DNA of 64,000 nucleotides from Chlorella sorokiniana (lineage: Eukaryota; Chlorophyta; Trebouxiophyceae; Chlorellales; Chlorellaceae): the NCBI GenBank assembly GCA_025917655.1, contig CP084616.1:1860001-1924000 (forward strand), given 5' to 3'. The notes under the pieces were generated by a model, which was not told the origin of the DNA, ran no database searches, and was given only the letters and a program-made list of their open reading frames with translations. Below, one piece after another: positions 20,580 through 33,354 of the stretch. The stretch's first letter is position 1. The number at the start of each line of letters is the position of its first letter. The position numbers were made by a program, and so were the translations under genes.

Positions 20580-23500
20580 ATGCGATCGGTACTGCAGCCC
20601 TCTGCGTCGCGATCTGACGCCCGGCCTGTGCCAGTGCTGAGACGGCGCCCGCCAGCGGCAGTGCTGCCTGCCCGTGGGCTGCAGCACAAGGCAGCGGGCC
20701 GCCGCGGAAGCTGGATTGCAGCAGCTTCTGCTGAGAAGCAGCAGGTCCAGGAAGCGGGCCAGAGGGGGCGGTCTGGAGAGGCCGCCAGCCGCAGCGCCGG
20801 CAGCACCGCCGACAGCAGCCAGGGCAGCGGCAGGCGCGGGCTGCTGGGCGGCAGCGGCCGCCTCGCGCTCGCCTCTGTGGATGAAGATGCCTCGGAAGGG
20901 GGTCTCTACAACTGGGTAGGGCAGAGGCGCAGGGCCGTGACGCGACATCCCAAGTTTGAAAGCTACCCCGTCGTGCCTCAGTGCTGCCACCGCCGCAGCT
21001 GCCGCCCCAACGCCCCCTACCCCCGGCGGCGCCACCACCACTGTGCCGCCTTTGCAGAGCTCCAGCTACGATCGGGAGGAGCAGCTGCTGGACCGAGATG
21101 CCTTCAAGGAGGATTCCCGCAGGTGGCGGCGCCGCCGCGCTCTCCTGCCACCTTGTGCTGGCTGCTGGCTGGGCCACCCACACTGCGCATTGCGCACCTG
21201 CACCTCCTGCGCTGCGCGAAGCACCCGTCTCCCAGCGCTCACGCCACGCCGCCCCACGCATCCCCCAACGGCGGACTCGACCGCGTGCGTGCATGCCGAC
21301 TTGTGCGTGCGTCTGTCTGCGGTACCGCTGCGGTACCCTGTCGCCGCAGGTACTTCCGCACCGTGTTTGACCACGACCGCTGGGCCGCCCACCGCTCCAC
21401 GCGCCGCTACCTGCGCCACGTCCTCGTGCTGCAGAGGGTGGGGCCGTCCTGCTGTCAGCGTTGAGGTCCCTGTCCTGTTTGTCGCTGTTGCCCGTGACTG
21501 TTTGAGGGCTCGGTTTCTTCCATCTCTATCGCCTGCTATTGCACCCCTCAATGGCCCCCGGGTCACGCCCCCCAACAACCTCGCATGTGCATTCGGCGGC
21601 CCCACCGCCGCTTCGCCCCGTCTGTCCGTACACCTGTGCTGCTCCTGCACTTTAGCCGTTTGGTCCCCGCTTTCACCGCTCGCTAGCGACCGAACAGCCC
21701 GTTACTATACTGGCGCCCCCTTCACACCCCACTCAATCCACCACCCCAAGCACCCGCAGTCGCGTATGGTGCGCGGCCTGGCGGCGCCACTGCTGTACAT
21801 GGCGGCGCTGACCACATCGGTAGCCCTGTACCACAGCCTGTCTGAGGTGGGCGGTACTGCGTGGGGCACCTTCCTCCTGGCGTCATGCATGAGCGACGCC
21901 CCTGACGGGGCACTGGCGAACGCGCGGGGCAAGGGTTTCAGCGGCGAGGCGGTTTAGCCCTGGGCTGCCGCTGCGCGTCGGCCTGCTGCACGCGCACGCA
22001 TGGAATGCTCCTGGCTCCCGACGCTCCCTGCCTGCGGCCCTTTCTTTCTTCCTGTGCAGGCGGGGCTGGTCCCGCAGGTGCCAGCAGACCTGCAAATCCG
22101 CTCTGGCGAGCCCTTCTCCCTGACCTCCTTTGCCCTCTCCCTCCTGCTGGTGTTCCGGTGAGGGCTGCCGCTGGGCTGCCGCTGGGCTGTCGCTGTAGAG
22201 CCGCCCAACGACGGCATGCCCTGCCCGTGCCTCAGCCGGACAGCGAGGCCCGGAAGATGGCTGGGTCTTTCTGTCAGAAGAATCCACTTGGCAGCTGGCA
22301 TTGTGCATCGTTGCCTGGCCCTCCACCTGCCCTCCACCCCTCACCGGCAACCTTCTGCTCCCTGTGCCCCTCCCTGCTCGCTTCCTTTCACCCTGCTTTG
22401 TTCTCACCTCAAAAAGCGGCGTTGCTGCCCCCCCCCCCCCTTGCAGCACAAATGCATCCTACGCTCGCTGGCTCGATGCACGCAAGGCCTGGGGCCAGGT
22501 TGTGACCCGGTGCCGGGACCTGGTGCGGTGAGCGCGGGCAGCCAGCCGGAAGCTGCGGCGCCGCTTGCTGCCTGCCCCCATCAGATGAGCAGGGCGCCGC
22601 TGCTCTGGTCGATTGCTCGCCCCTGCGGCGTAAGCAGCGGGCAACCTCCCTGGCTGTGTGTTGGCCTGCTGGCACAGCCCCGGCGCCTGCCCCGGTTGCG
22701 GCGCTGGCACTGCGTGGGGGCAGTGCGCCCTCCCTGACCCAGTATGCGATTGGTGCGGCCACGCCTGCAGGCAGGGCATCACCTACTTTCCAGCTGACCA
22801 GCCCGCCATGCTGGGCCTGCTGTGCCGCTGGACCGTGGCCTACAGGTGCGCCCCGCCGCCCCGCACCAGCACTCTGCTGCCACCCCCATGGGCAGCACTC
22901 GGTTGCTTTCTCGCGTTCCATGGGCCGTCATGCAAGGGGAAAATGGGGAGCGCCCTTCTCAAAGATAGCCACACCAGCAGCCCAGCCCACCTGCCGTCAT
23001 GCTGCGCACGCTGCCGCTGTGCTGCCTGTGCTGCCAGCTGCTCACACCTTGATCAGCGGCTGATGCCTGGCGACGTGAACCCCCCCCGCCCTGCTGCACG
23101 GCTGCAGCCGCAGTCTCATGTCTCACCTGCGCAGCGACGTGGATGCGGGTGGGTGCGGCGGCCCTGCAGGCTATGATGCTGCATTCCGGTTGTGCGCTGC
23201 AGCATGGGCCGGCGTGCTGGACTCCTGCCGCTGTCGCCAGCCCCCACCCACCCCACTCATCGACTTCCTCGCATCCACCCACACCCGACCACCCCCACAA
23301 ACGTCACCCCCTTTCTGTGGCCCCTCCTTTGGCAGGGCCGGAGCTTGAGCGGGTGCTGCACGCTGCAGAGGCGGAGGCAGCGCTGGCCGCGCAGCACCGC
23401 CCCAACTTTTGCCTGCAGGCGCGCCGTGCCGCCCTGCTGCCGCGTTGGGCGCGCTATGCGTGCCCGCTGCCAAGCCCTGCCGTCTCGCTGCCTTGGTCTG

Positions 23501-24821
23501 GGCAGGGTATCAGCGGTTTTGCTGGGATCCACAACCAGCACTGGAGGCTTGCACCCCCTCCGGCCTCGACCCCACCCCAACCCCCTTCACACATGCACCA
23601 ACAACACACGCCCCACCACCTCCCAACTCACCCCCTCTCTCACCCATACTCCCTTTGCACACTTGCTTCTCCGCAGGTGCTGTCAGAAACGATCAAGACG
23701 GCCCGCAACCCGCCGCCTGCCTCGGGCAATGGTTCGCGGCCGGCGCCGGCCACCAGTGAGGGCGCCGCCATGCAGATGGACCAAAATCTGACCCACCTCC
23801 AGGTGTGGGATGGATGTTGTGTCAGGCGTCTGAACCTTTGAGTGTTTGTTGGTTGCGGTGTGGGCGCGTGTTTCTGGCGGCTTTGTGGAGTGCATGGTGT
23901 GGCAGAAGAGTCGCCCTCTTGCACAGCCGAAGGAACGCACTGCCTTGCGCCCGCAGGACATGCAAGGCTGTTGCGAGCGCATCCTGCGCACCCCCATCCC
24001 GCTCTCCTACACCCGCCACACCTCCCGCTTCATGATGATCTGGCTCACCTTGCTGCCCTTCTGGTGAGTCGCGGCAGGAAGCCGGGCAGGGGCTGCTTGC
24101 ACGACACCGCCACCTCCGAGCATCGCTGCCCACTGCCTTCTCACCCTACCGTGCCCGCCGCCCGGTGCTTTCCTGCCGCAGCCTGTGGGACAGCTGCCGC
24201 TGGGCCACAGTCCCCATCTGCCTGGTCATCGCTTTCCTGCTGCTAGGCATCGAGGAGATTGGAGGTGAGCGGCTGCGGGCGCATGATGTGCAGGGGACGA
24301 GGGGTCGGGTGGGAGGGGGACAGAGGGGGTGGTTAGAAGTCTGTTGATTGCCAACTCGCGATGCTGCTTGGACCGTGTGGCGCAACTGCTGACTGCAACA
24401 CACACACATGTGTTGGTTGCCCGCTGCAGTGGCTATTGAAGAGCCTTTTTCCATCCTGCCGCTGGAAGTGATATGGTAAGAAGATGAGGGGGCAGTGGGG
24501 CGGTTCTGCGGGGATGTGCCCGCTGAGGACTCGCTCCGTCTGCGGTACACAAGCAGGAGCTGCTTGTGCCGCCTCAGCGCGTCACCTGCTTCATGTATTA
24601 TGGGTGTGGGCTGCCCCCACCACACACAAACACCACCCACCACACACACACAACTGTCCTGCTGTGGCCGCCCTTTCGCCGCCGCAGCGACAACCTGGAA
24701 GCCAATGTGTGGGAGCTGCAGCGCATGCACGCCGCCCAGGCCAGCGGCGGTACTGGTGACAACGGGGAAGCCCTCGTGTGCTGTCGGCTTCTGGGGTGGT
24801 GCAGGCAGCGGTGCAAGCTGA
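20580..24821 (+). CDS. Bestrophin-family anion channel 2, plastid-type N-terminus
   Basis: This is a paralogue of bestrophin 1. Well-phased exons are 21350-21437, 21760-21846, 22060-22157, 22447-22527, 22771-22845, 23108-23148, 23336-23418, 23677-23802, 23957-24063, 24182-24264, 24430-24475 and one from 24688. The first part (20580 to about 21122) begins MRSVLQPSASRSDARPV, rich in Arg, Ser and Ala, like a plastid transit peptide. Its internal splice near 20910-20985 is unclear. The core shows DHDRWAAHRSTRRY, RTPIPLSYTRHTSRF, GIEEIGVAIEEPFSILPL and DNLEANVWEL. The intron after exon 23336-23418 has a GC donor (CAG|GCGCGC). The 3' end is uncertain: splicing out 24756-24804 gives a stop at 24821, just before TGTAA at 24869; without it the frame runs to 25075. 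An in-frame ATG at 20532 is an alternative start. Confidence 0.85.
22428..22440. repeat. 13-C homopolymer at a bestrophin 2 intron end
   Basis: A C run immediately precedes TTGCAG, the acceptor of the exon beginning at 22447. Confidence 0.9.
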
Positions 24822-25222
24822 GGTCTGGCCAGAGTGACGGCCGTTGCGCCAGCAGCGAGCGGCTACACTGTAAGCACTTGCAAGCACTGGCCGGTGCTTG
24901 TCCCTGTGATCAACTGCAATCAAGCAGCTGCCTGTCTCGACAGTATGGATGCTTCACAACAGGGCAGCCAAATGTGGTGCCACCCATGAGCATCAACAGA
25001 CGCAGCGAAAAGATGTCAGCAGCAATCTGCCATGGTGCAATCGCAATGAAATGGTGTCGAGCAAAACTGGTGTGAGGGTGCAACGCAGCTCCATGGCGTC
25101 TGCTGTCGGATGATTGGGACGAGGTTGGGACGAAGGTTCTAAGGACGGCACCGGGTGCGGCACGCAGCGCTTGCGAGCTCCGCCGCGCGGCACCGACGCC
25201 TGCAGCGGGCCCTGCCTGACCC
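24822..25222. other. Convergent 3' region between bestrophin 2 and HSP90C
   Basis: A 0.4-kb gap between convergent genes contains a plus-strand TGTAA. No exon is supported other than the possible read-through of bestrophin 2 to 25075. Confidence 0.5.
24869..24873 (+). promoter_or_regulatory. Candidate poly(A) signal TGTAA for bestrophin 2
   Basis: This lies 48 nt past the preferred stop at 24821, a plausible distance, which supports that gene end over the longer frame. Confidence 0.5.
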
Positions 25223-28200
25223 TCACACCACCTCGGCGTCAACCTCCTGCGCCGCGCCGCTGCCGCCGCTGGGGCCGCCGCTGGAGCTGCCGCCGCGCTG
25301 CTCCATGAGGGAGTAGATGCGGGCTGCAAAGTCCTTGGGCGACTCGATCATGAAGCCGCCCGCCAGCAGGGCGGCCTCGTACAGCAGCTGCACCTGCGGT
25401 ACGGAACAGCAGGGACAGACGGGGAGGAGGACTCAGGGATGTCAGCTGAAGAAGGCGAGAAAGCAGGCCACGCCGCCGACGCTGCACACGCCGGGGGCTG
25501 CCGCTCCCGAGGAGTGCCGGAATCAAGCAGCGCATCCCCGCGTACTGTGCCGCCGCACAGGCCTGCCGTCAGTTTTTGCGCGGTGGCGGCACGCTGGCGG
25601 CGGCGGAGGCAGGCGCCAGGGCCCACCTGCTCCTTAGTCTCCCGGCTCTCCAGCTCCACCTTGCCCTTCAGCGCCTGAATGATGGGGTGCTGCGGCACAG
25701 GGGAGAGGGGGAGGCAGGCAGTATGCATCAAGACAGCGAGGAAAGCCAGGGAGGCGGCGGAGGGATGCAGCGCCTCAGGAAAGTGAGGCAGGCCAGCCGC
25801 CGAAGGGGGAAGGCTGCATGCCAAGAACGCTGCCACCAAGCTTTCAACAAGCGCGCAGCGGCCGCACGCCCTTCATCCCCGCTGCGGCTCTTCCCCTAGG
25901 CGTTCCCTCCTGCCGTACCCCTCCTTGGGAAAACCGTCCTCCCCAAATTCACCCACCTGTGCGTTGAGCTCCATGATGCGGCGGCCGCGCATGTACTCAG
26001 CGGCACGCGCATCACCCAGCGCCTGGGGCAAGAGGGAGGGGGGGCAACGGGAAGGCGCAAGGTGTGTGCTGAAGTTCTGATTGGGGTCAGACGTTGCACA
26101 AGGACATCAAACGCAGCGCGTGATGGTGACGCCGCCGCTGCCGCTCTGGTGCCGCTGCCGACGCAGCGGTTCCGCAGCCATGCCCGAGACCACCGCAGCA
26201 ACGCTTCAGCAGCACATCGACGCTGCGACGGCAGCCAGTACATCCGCAGCATGCCAGCAGTGCATCAGCGGTACAGCAGCGGCGTACCTGCGACCGCATG
26301 ATGCGCTCCATGTTGGCTGACCAGCCGAACTTGGAGGCCACAACGACGGCGGGGGAGTCGGTGAGCCGGCTCGTGACCGCCACCTTCTCCACCTTGTCGC
26401 CCAGAACCTGCGGTACAAAAATTGGCAGCAGTACAGGGTGCAGGGTCAGCTACGCGGTAAGGGTGGCCGACAGGCATCGCTGCAGAGGTACAGGAGGAGA
26501 GCAACAGGTGCAGGGCTGAGAAGGGGGGCCTGCGAGGCAGGAGCGCATAGTACCAGCCATGCACAAAGGCAAAGCATCAGCGCCAGTAGCTGCCAAACAG
26601 CTTCCGAGCCATACCTTCTTGATGTAGTCGGTGAGCGGCTTCAGCTCCGCGGCGGCTTCCTCTAGGGCCTTCTTGTCCTCCTCTGCATCATACATAAAGA
26701 AATATACAAAGGGCATAATGAGGGGTGAGGCATATTGAGGGCGTGGCGGTGGGTGCTGCCGGGCAGCTTAATCCTTTAGTGAGTGGGCTCCGCCACGGCA
26801 CCGGCATGCCACCTACTCTACCAAACGGGCGAGAGCAGAGCACGGCGAAGCAGTCGCAGCGTGGTGCAGCGTGGCACAGCGCAGCGCAGCGCAGCGCAGC
26901 ACCCACCGCTGTCATCCAGCTGCAGGTCCTCGCGCGAAACGTCAGCCAGCTTCATGCCGTCAAACTCCTGCGATGCAGGACGGCGCCCCAGGGGGTCAGT
27001 CATCGTTGCAGGCGGCGGCAGAACGCGATGGGGAAAGCACCTAAGCAGCAGAGCCGCCCCGTGCCACTGCGCACGTCAACAAGCGCGTGCTGCCCGAGTG
27101 TTCTGCCGCCGCACCTCCAGGTTCTGTACCGCCACCTCATCGATGGGCTCAGTAAGGTACAACACCTGCGTGGGTCAGGCAGTACAGTGTGGTACAACAC
27201 ACAGGAAAGGTTCGTGCTGGGAGGGGAGGTGGCGGGACACCAGCATAAGGGCTGGGCCCCGGCTGGGAAGAAAGGCGGGCACGGCTGCCTCCAGCCGCGC
27301 CGCCCTTGCTGCTGGCAAAGGCGGTGCCGCCGGGGAGCAGGTGCCGGCTGCTGGAGCCGTGGCAGGCCAGACCAGAGCACAAGGGCCCCCAAAGGCTCCC
27401 AAGCGCCCAAGCTGAGCCCATGAGGCGGCAGCGGCGCAGCAGCGCACCTCGTAGCCGCGCCGCGTGAGCGACTCCACGTACGGGGAGGCCTCGGCGGCGG
27501 CGCGAGAGTCGGCTGCAGAATGAAGGGGGAGCGTGTTGGCAGGCAGGCGGCTTGGCAGATGCACGGCAGGCACACAGTCTGTACACACAACGAGATCCTG
27601 TGTGTAGATGCGGTTCCGCAAGGGAAACTCTGGCAAAAGCAACGAAGCAAAGGATGCACGTGGAGAGAGGGCATCTGCTGCTGCCCACCGGCAAGGTAGT
27701 AGATCTGCGTCTGGCCCTCCTTCTTGCGGGAGACGTAATCGGCCAGGGAGGTGAGGCCCTGCTCCGCCGCCACGCCGCTGGACGGGAAACGCAGCAGCGC
27801 GCCAGCGCCTTGCGGTTGTCCTGCGCAGGGGTGGTGGTGGTGTGCGTGTGTGTGTGTGATTGTGTGTGTGGTGGTGGGGGATGTACGCCGGCACCAGCAT
27901 CAAACAACAGCGGTGTGGCGGCCCAGGAGCAGAATTTATCGTTTCAGGCTTGGCGGGCCAGGCAGCAGCTGCAGCATGCAGGCACCCACCCCGTCCTCGA
28001 TGCAGCCCAGCTTCACAAAGCGCCCAAACGACTCCCAGAAGGCGTCGTAATCCTGCAGGACAGCTGGGAGAATCCAACATTACATAGCAAAACAGAAATA
28101 CGCCGCGCAGATCCAGAGAGCGCGGCTGACGTCTAGCGGGCGCAGCCTGGCAGCTCCGCACGGCGACGCATGACCCCTGCTTGCCGCAGAAAGGGCCGAC

Positions 28201-31200
28201 ACCCTCGGCAGGTTCCCCCACCTTCTTGTCCTCCCGTCCCGCAATCTCAGCAATCATGTCCAGAGACCGCTTGATGAGCTGGCGGCGGATGAGGCGCACC
28301 ACGCGGTTCTCCTGCAGTACAGACAGCGCAACTGAACGTAGCGATCAACACACCGAAGCCGGCGCCAGGGCGGGCGCAGCGTGAGGCCGCCGCCAGGAGG
28401 GAACAGAGCGCCCCTTCCGCAGCACGCCCCCGTTGTCCCGCTGCGAAGGATGGGTGGCACTGTGCTGGCGGGGTTGTTTGAGTGCCCCACCTGCAGGATC
28501 TCGCGGGACACGTTGAGGGGCAGGTCGGAGGAGTCCACCACGCCCTTGATGAAGCTGAGGTACCGCGGCATCAGGTCCTCGTCAAACTCGTCTGCGGTAC
28601 CGCATGGGTCGGGCCAGACGTCAGGAAGCATCAACACCGACGTGGGCATGAGTAATCAATAAACCGTGGACGGGACATGACAGTGCGACAGCTGCCATGC
28701 CACTGGGCGCTAGGCGACATGGCAGCGGGCGTGTAGGCAGCGCCGCAGCCGTCGCCGCTGCCAGCTGCTGCTGGGCTGCCGCCTCACAATGGGCCCCTCC
28801 CAAAGCTGCCACTGGCGGGATGTTGCCGCCTGGCAATGCCTTGCCCTGACCTTTGCCCCAAACACTTCCAGTTCTGGGCGGAAGCAGCGGCAACCTCCCT
28901 CCTCTTTCCTTCTCAGAGAAGAAAGAACATGAAAACAGCATGCGGCTGCCTTCTGCTCACCGCTGATGAACACACGCTTCACGTAGAGGCGGATGTTGCG
29001 CGACTTGCCCACTGACCGGTCCTGGTCAAAGGGCGCCATGCCGGGGACAAACAGCATGGCGGAGAACTGCAACAGGTTAAATTGCCCCGGGGGGCAGGGG
29101 GAGGAGAGCAGCGGTCAGCAGGGGTGCCAACCGTCGCATGGCTGGGTAAAGAGAGCGTCGGTGGAAAAGCGAGGGTCAGGCACAGAGGCGGCGGCAGGTC
29201 CTGGGGCCCTTCCCTCTCCCCAGCCACGTTCCCCCAAACACAAAACGAAGACAACACAAGACACCTGCCTCACCTCAATGGTGCCCTCAACGTTGAAGTG
29301 GGACACGCCCAGCGGCTCGATAAACTCCCTGCCAGAACAAACAACAAAACAACAACATTCAGGAGGGAAGAGCAGGGGCCGGAGGATGCGAGGCGCGCAG
29401 CGCGGCTCCTCTCGCCCTGCCTGCTCCTCTGCACCCTGCCCAGCAGCCTCCGGGCGGCTCACCGGAAGGTGGTCTTGAAGAAGGCGTCGTACTCCTCCTT
29501 GCCCACCTCCTTGGGCGAGCGCACCCACAGCGGCTTGTTGTCGTTCTGCACCTTGAACCCCTCCTCGTCCTTCCACTCAGTCTTCGTGACGGGAGAGACG
29601 GGGTCGGCGCCCTCCTTGCCCTCCGCCTTGGCCTTCTCATCCGCATCAGCCTGTGGTGAGATGTCGGCCAAGGAGGGGAAGGGGAACTGTGGCCTTCCGG
29701 CTGCGCTGGCTCACGCAAGCTTGAGGGCGGGGCAGGCGCAGGGGCAGCGTGCGAGGAGAGGAAGAGGCACAGGAGCACCCAGCGTCCCACAGAGGCAATA
29801 GCCACAAGCGCCCCTGTGGCTCCCGGCTTCGGCACCTCCCCAGCCGCTTCCTGCTCGCTGCCACCACCCAACCTGGACTTGCCTGCGCCTTGGCAGTCGC
29901 CTCTTCGTCCACCACCTGCTCCGGCTGGGACGTCTTCACCCACAGCTTGATGGGGAAGGAGATGAACTCGCTGTACTGCTTGATCAGGGTCTGCGGGGGC
30001 GTGGGGGAAGCAGGGGGCGGTGTGACGGTACCATGAGTTGGCGCCGGGGTGTCCGTTCACCACCTCCCACCACCAAGACCGGCTGGCACTGAAGACCCTC
30101 CACGACTCTCAAGAGCTGCTCTTCTACTCTCAGTATTATAGCTACCCAGCATCGAAGCTAAGATTGTGGGCAGCCCTCCTTCAAGGCTTTCACCAACATC
30201 GAAGCACTCACCCGACCCGCAGCAACTGCTGTAAACACACAAGGGACCAGCGGCAACCTCCCCTACCACCCTGAAGCGCCCGCACCTGCAGCTTTGCGCT
30301 GTCGGCAAACTCCGTGGCATCCGGCTTGAGGTGCAGGGTGATGCGTGTGCCGCGCGGGATGTCGGACGCAGGGTCCTCCTTGACTGCGGTGCGACAGAAG
30401 TGTGTGTGTGTGTGTGTGAGCGCGTGTGTTTTCCTCGGGGGCAATGAGAGGCGGGGCAGGGCCAGCCACACACACACAGAAGCGCGCAGCGCCGCCACCC
30501 ACTCGTGTAGCTGTGCGCGCCGGCGGTCGACTCCCACACCCACTGCTTGTCGTCGCGGTTGGACTTGGTGGCCACGGTGACCTGGCAGGGTGGAAAGGAG
30601 GACGCAGCGCCGTGAGAAGCAGCACAGGGAGGCACCCGCGCTGGGTTGCCCTGCCTCGGCAGCTCCCACGCCCCAGTCGGCCTGTTGCCTCAAGAAGGAA
30701 GCCGGCACGCAACCGAAGCGTAAAAACTAAACCGCCGCCCACCTTGTCGGCCACCAGGAAGGCTGAGTAGAAGCCGACGCCAAACTGGCCGATCAGGTTG
30801 GCGTCCTTCTTCTCCTTCATCGCCTCCATGAACTTGGCGGTGCCTGGCGGAAGCGAAAGAGAAGAGGTGCAAGGCGCAAGCGTGGGAAGAGCAAGGATGG
30901 AAGGGGGGGGTTGAAAGTGAAGGTGCGTGGCATGAGCGTGAGAAGAGCCAGGATGGAAGGGAAGGTGCATGGCCCTACTTGTGAGAAGAGCCAGGACGAA
31001 GCGGTGAGCATGTGGGCGGGGGGTGCTTTTCTTAGCAGGGACAAGTTCTGGCCAGGACCTCGCACCCACCCGACTTGGCGATGGTGCCCAGCGTGTTGAT
31101 GAGCTCCTCGCGGGTCAGCCCCACCCCGTGTCCTCGATCACCACCGTCTGAGCGTCCTTGTCGGCGCGGATGCGGATCTCCAGGTCTGGAAAGGAACGGG

Positions 31201-32242
31201 GGCGCTCATGCACGCGTCAACGGGATGGCGGGTGGAGTGGGGCGGGCAGCTAGTAGGAGGTGCAGCCCCGCCTTCCGGTCGCCGCTACGGCATCAGCTGC
31301 TGCAGCCGTGTGCCCGCCCACAGCCACCCTCACCTATGCCCCGCCCCCTCCCCCTACACACCACCCGCTAACCATCTCAGCCACCAACACCCACACAACA
31401 CCTACACAACCACCGATGCCTGCCACACAGACACCCGCGCGGCTGCCAGCGCACCGCTGCCTGTCTTGTACTCGTCGGCGTCCTGCACCGCCAGCAGCCG
31501 GATTTTGTCCAGCGCGTCCGAGGCGTTGGACACCAGCTCGCGCAGGAAGACGTCGCGGTTGGAGTAGAGCGAGTTGACAATCAGGTCCATCAGGCGGTCC
31601 ACCTGGAACACAGAAAAAGAAACAAAGGACAGGTTTTGAAAGGGAACCGGTTTGGGCAAAAGAGGGGTGATTGACACGGGCGATACGGCGCTGCGTTCGC
31701 AGAACAAGCGGGCTCCGCAGCGTGCGGCTGTAACCGGCAGCGCATGACACGGAGTGCGCTACGAGGAGGGGGTGCTGGCAGAGAAGGTTCCGGCCCCCTG
31801 CCAACACATGCTAGCTGCCTCGTCCCCAGCCCTGCTGCCCTTCCCCCACCCTGTTTGTCACTGCGGCTCACCTCTGCCTGGTACTGGAAAGTCTCGGCAT
31901 CAGTCGTGGCCGCCGCAGCGCACATCGTGCGGCGAGCCTGGCGCAGCATCGCCGAGCTGGCGGGGGTGGCGGCAGGCGGCGCCGCCAGGCTGCCGGCCCG
32001 GCCGGCGCGGCTGCTGAGCGCGCGCACTGGTGTAGCAACGGCGGCAGCGGCGGGCCGTGCCGCCGTGGAGGCCTGCAAGGCGCACATGCACGACACTCCA
32101 ACCAGTCGGTGGAGTCTAGAACCTGGTGTATCAATGCCGCCACCATCGGCACTGAACAATTCGTCTGTGGCATTTGCATATGAAATACGGGTCGCCGACT
32201 CACCGCGCGAAGGAGACTGCCTGCCACCATCCTGAGCAGCAT
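25223..32242 (-). CDS. HSP90C: HSP90 chaperone, plastid type (HSP90C)
   Basis: This is an ATP-dependent chaperone that folds and helps import stromal proteins. It has 23 exons; the first is 32204-32242 ([13 protein letters not shown]) and the second 31872-32072. Together they give an Ala/Arg/Ser-rich transit-like leader before [19 protein letters not shown], the plastid-clade start. Later exons: 31455-31602, 31070-31185, 30743-30843, 30503-30581, 30286-30383, 29883-29990, 29463-29650, 29274-29328, 28961-29066, 28491-28591, 28222-28311, 27990-28052, 27689-27820, 27448-27512, 27115-27165, 26907-26967, 26615-26682, 26288-26407, 25957-26022, 25627-25689, 25223-25393. N-domain motifs are [20 protein letters not shown] and [12 protein letters not shown]. 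Two one-base gaps (31124-31127 at IEDTG-GLTRE; near 27797 at ALAR-LRF) restore 763 residues when filled. The end is Gly/Ser-rich and acidic ([10 protein letters not shown]), without the cytosolic MEEVD. The intron ending exon 29883-29990 has a GC donor. Confidence 0.95.
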
Positions 32243-33354
32243 ACCACGCTCCGGCAAGAGCTTTGATGTTTCAGAAGGTCTGATCCCCGCCGTAAGAATG
32301 GGGACAAGTGGGCAGGCGTGCAGCACTTGAGGGTGGGCTCTGTACAGCAGTACAGGGTGCTGCGACTCTTCCCGTCGCACCATGCTGCTGGCAGTTTTGT
32401 CAGCCTTTGCGTCTCCAGCGCATTCCATCTCTTGTTTGACATTGTCATTCTTGCCGTGAAACACCTTTGAGCAGCATCGAGCGGCAAGAATTGAAGAGAA
32501 CCTGCAAAAAGGGACAGGCGCCAGCGGCGGGTGATCTTGTGCTTCCGCCCGTCCATCCGCACTGTGGAGTTGCCAACGTCATGCCATGGAGATGTTCCTT
32601 CTGATATGCAGCTGCGTAGACAACTTACATGGCGCCACAGGCAGCTCGTGGCCGTTCCGTGGGCACGGCTTGGGCGCCGCCTGCGAGTCATCGAAGCCCT
32701 CATCTGCCGGGGGTGCTGTGCCTGGTCCTGTGCTGTTGTTGTCCTCTGGCATTGCCTGCATAGACTCGTATTTACAACAGATCTCATATGGAACGCGGCA
32801 CTGTTTTGAAAGCGCACTTGTGCACAGCGCCAATGGCGGCGGCTTGGCTTCGGCGTGCGCAGCAGGCGGGAGGAAATCGCAGGTGCTCCCTCCAGCTCAG
32901 ATCACGTGGGTGGCTGCCATCCTTCTGATTTCGTTGGCGCATTTCTCGAGTATATTGATTACCTGCGCAGGTGAGGGAAGAGAGGGAAGGGGGTGGGGGT
33001 TCCGACGAAGGGCAAAGCCGTGGTGCTTCTCTTCGTGCGACGGCGCGGCGACCCCGCTATCGATACACGGCCTCATTGTTTAGTCATAATTGAACAGCAA
33101 CGGAGCGTTGGCCGCCTAGGGTTCCTGCAGCGGCCACCTTCTCAGGAATCGCTGCTCGCTCGCCCGAGGCAGCGCATCCTTCGATCGCCACAGGCGAATT
33201 CAAGCAAAAGCAGCTGGCTTCGCAGCGCCAAGCGCCCCTTGCAAAGTGGACCCTTGCGCCCTGGTGCCGCTGTCGTCTCTGCTGCTTTTGCTCCCAGCCC
33301 TGCTGCCCCCTGGCACATGCAGAGCCCCGCAGCAAACACCCGAAGACGAGCATC
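32243..33354. other. Divergent intergenic region; possible small genes
   Basis: This lies between the start codons of HSP90C (-) and the amidase (+). On the minus strand, around 32510-32770, a Pro/Asp-rich segment containing MPEDNNSTGPG and a basic segment MDGRKHKITRRWRLSLFAG are separated by a possible intron with GTAAGT and CAG borders. On the plus strand, 32880-32970 encodes one hydrophobic stretch (VAAILLISLAHFSSILI) ending at a GTGAGG donor. Neither is recognised; both could be chance. Confidence 0.3.

Noticed and set aside
20395-21294. Long minus-strand open frames (about 300 codons) here and in other GC-rich stretches (for example 154-1029, 18550-19683, 27175-28302)
   Set aside because: High GC removes stops by chance. 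These frames have no homology-like sequence and overlap exons with clear family matches on the other strand or frame.
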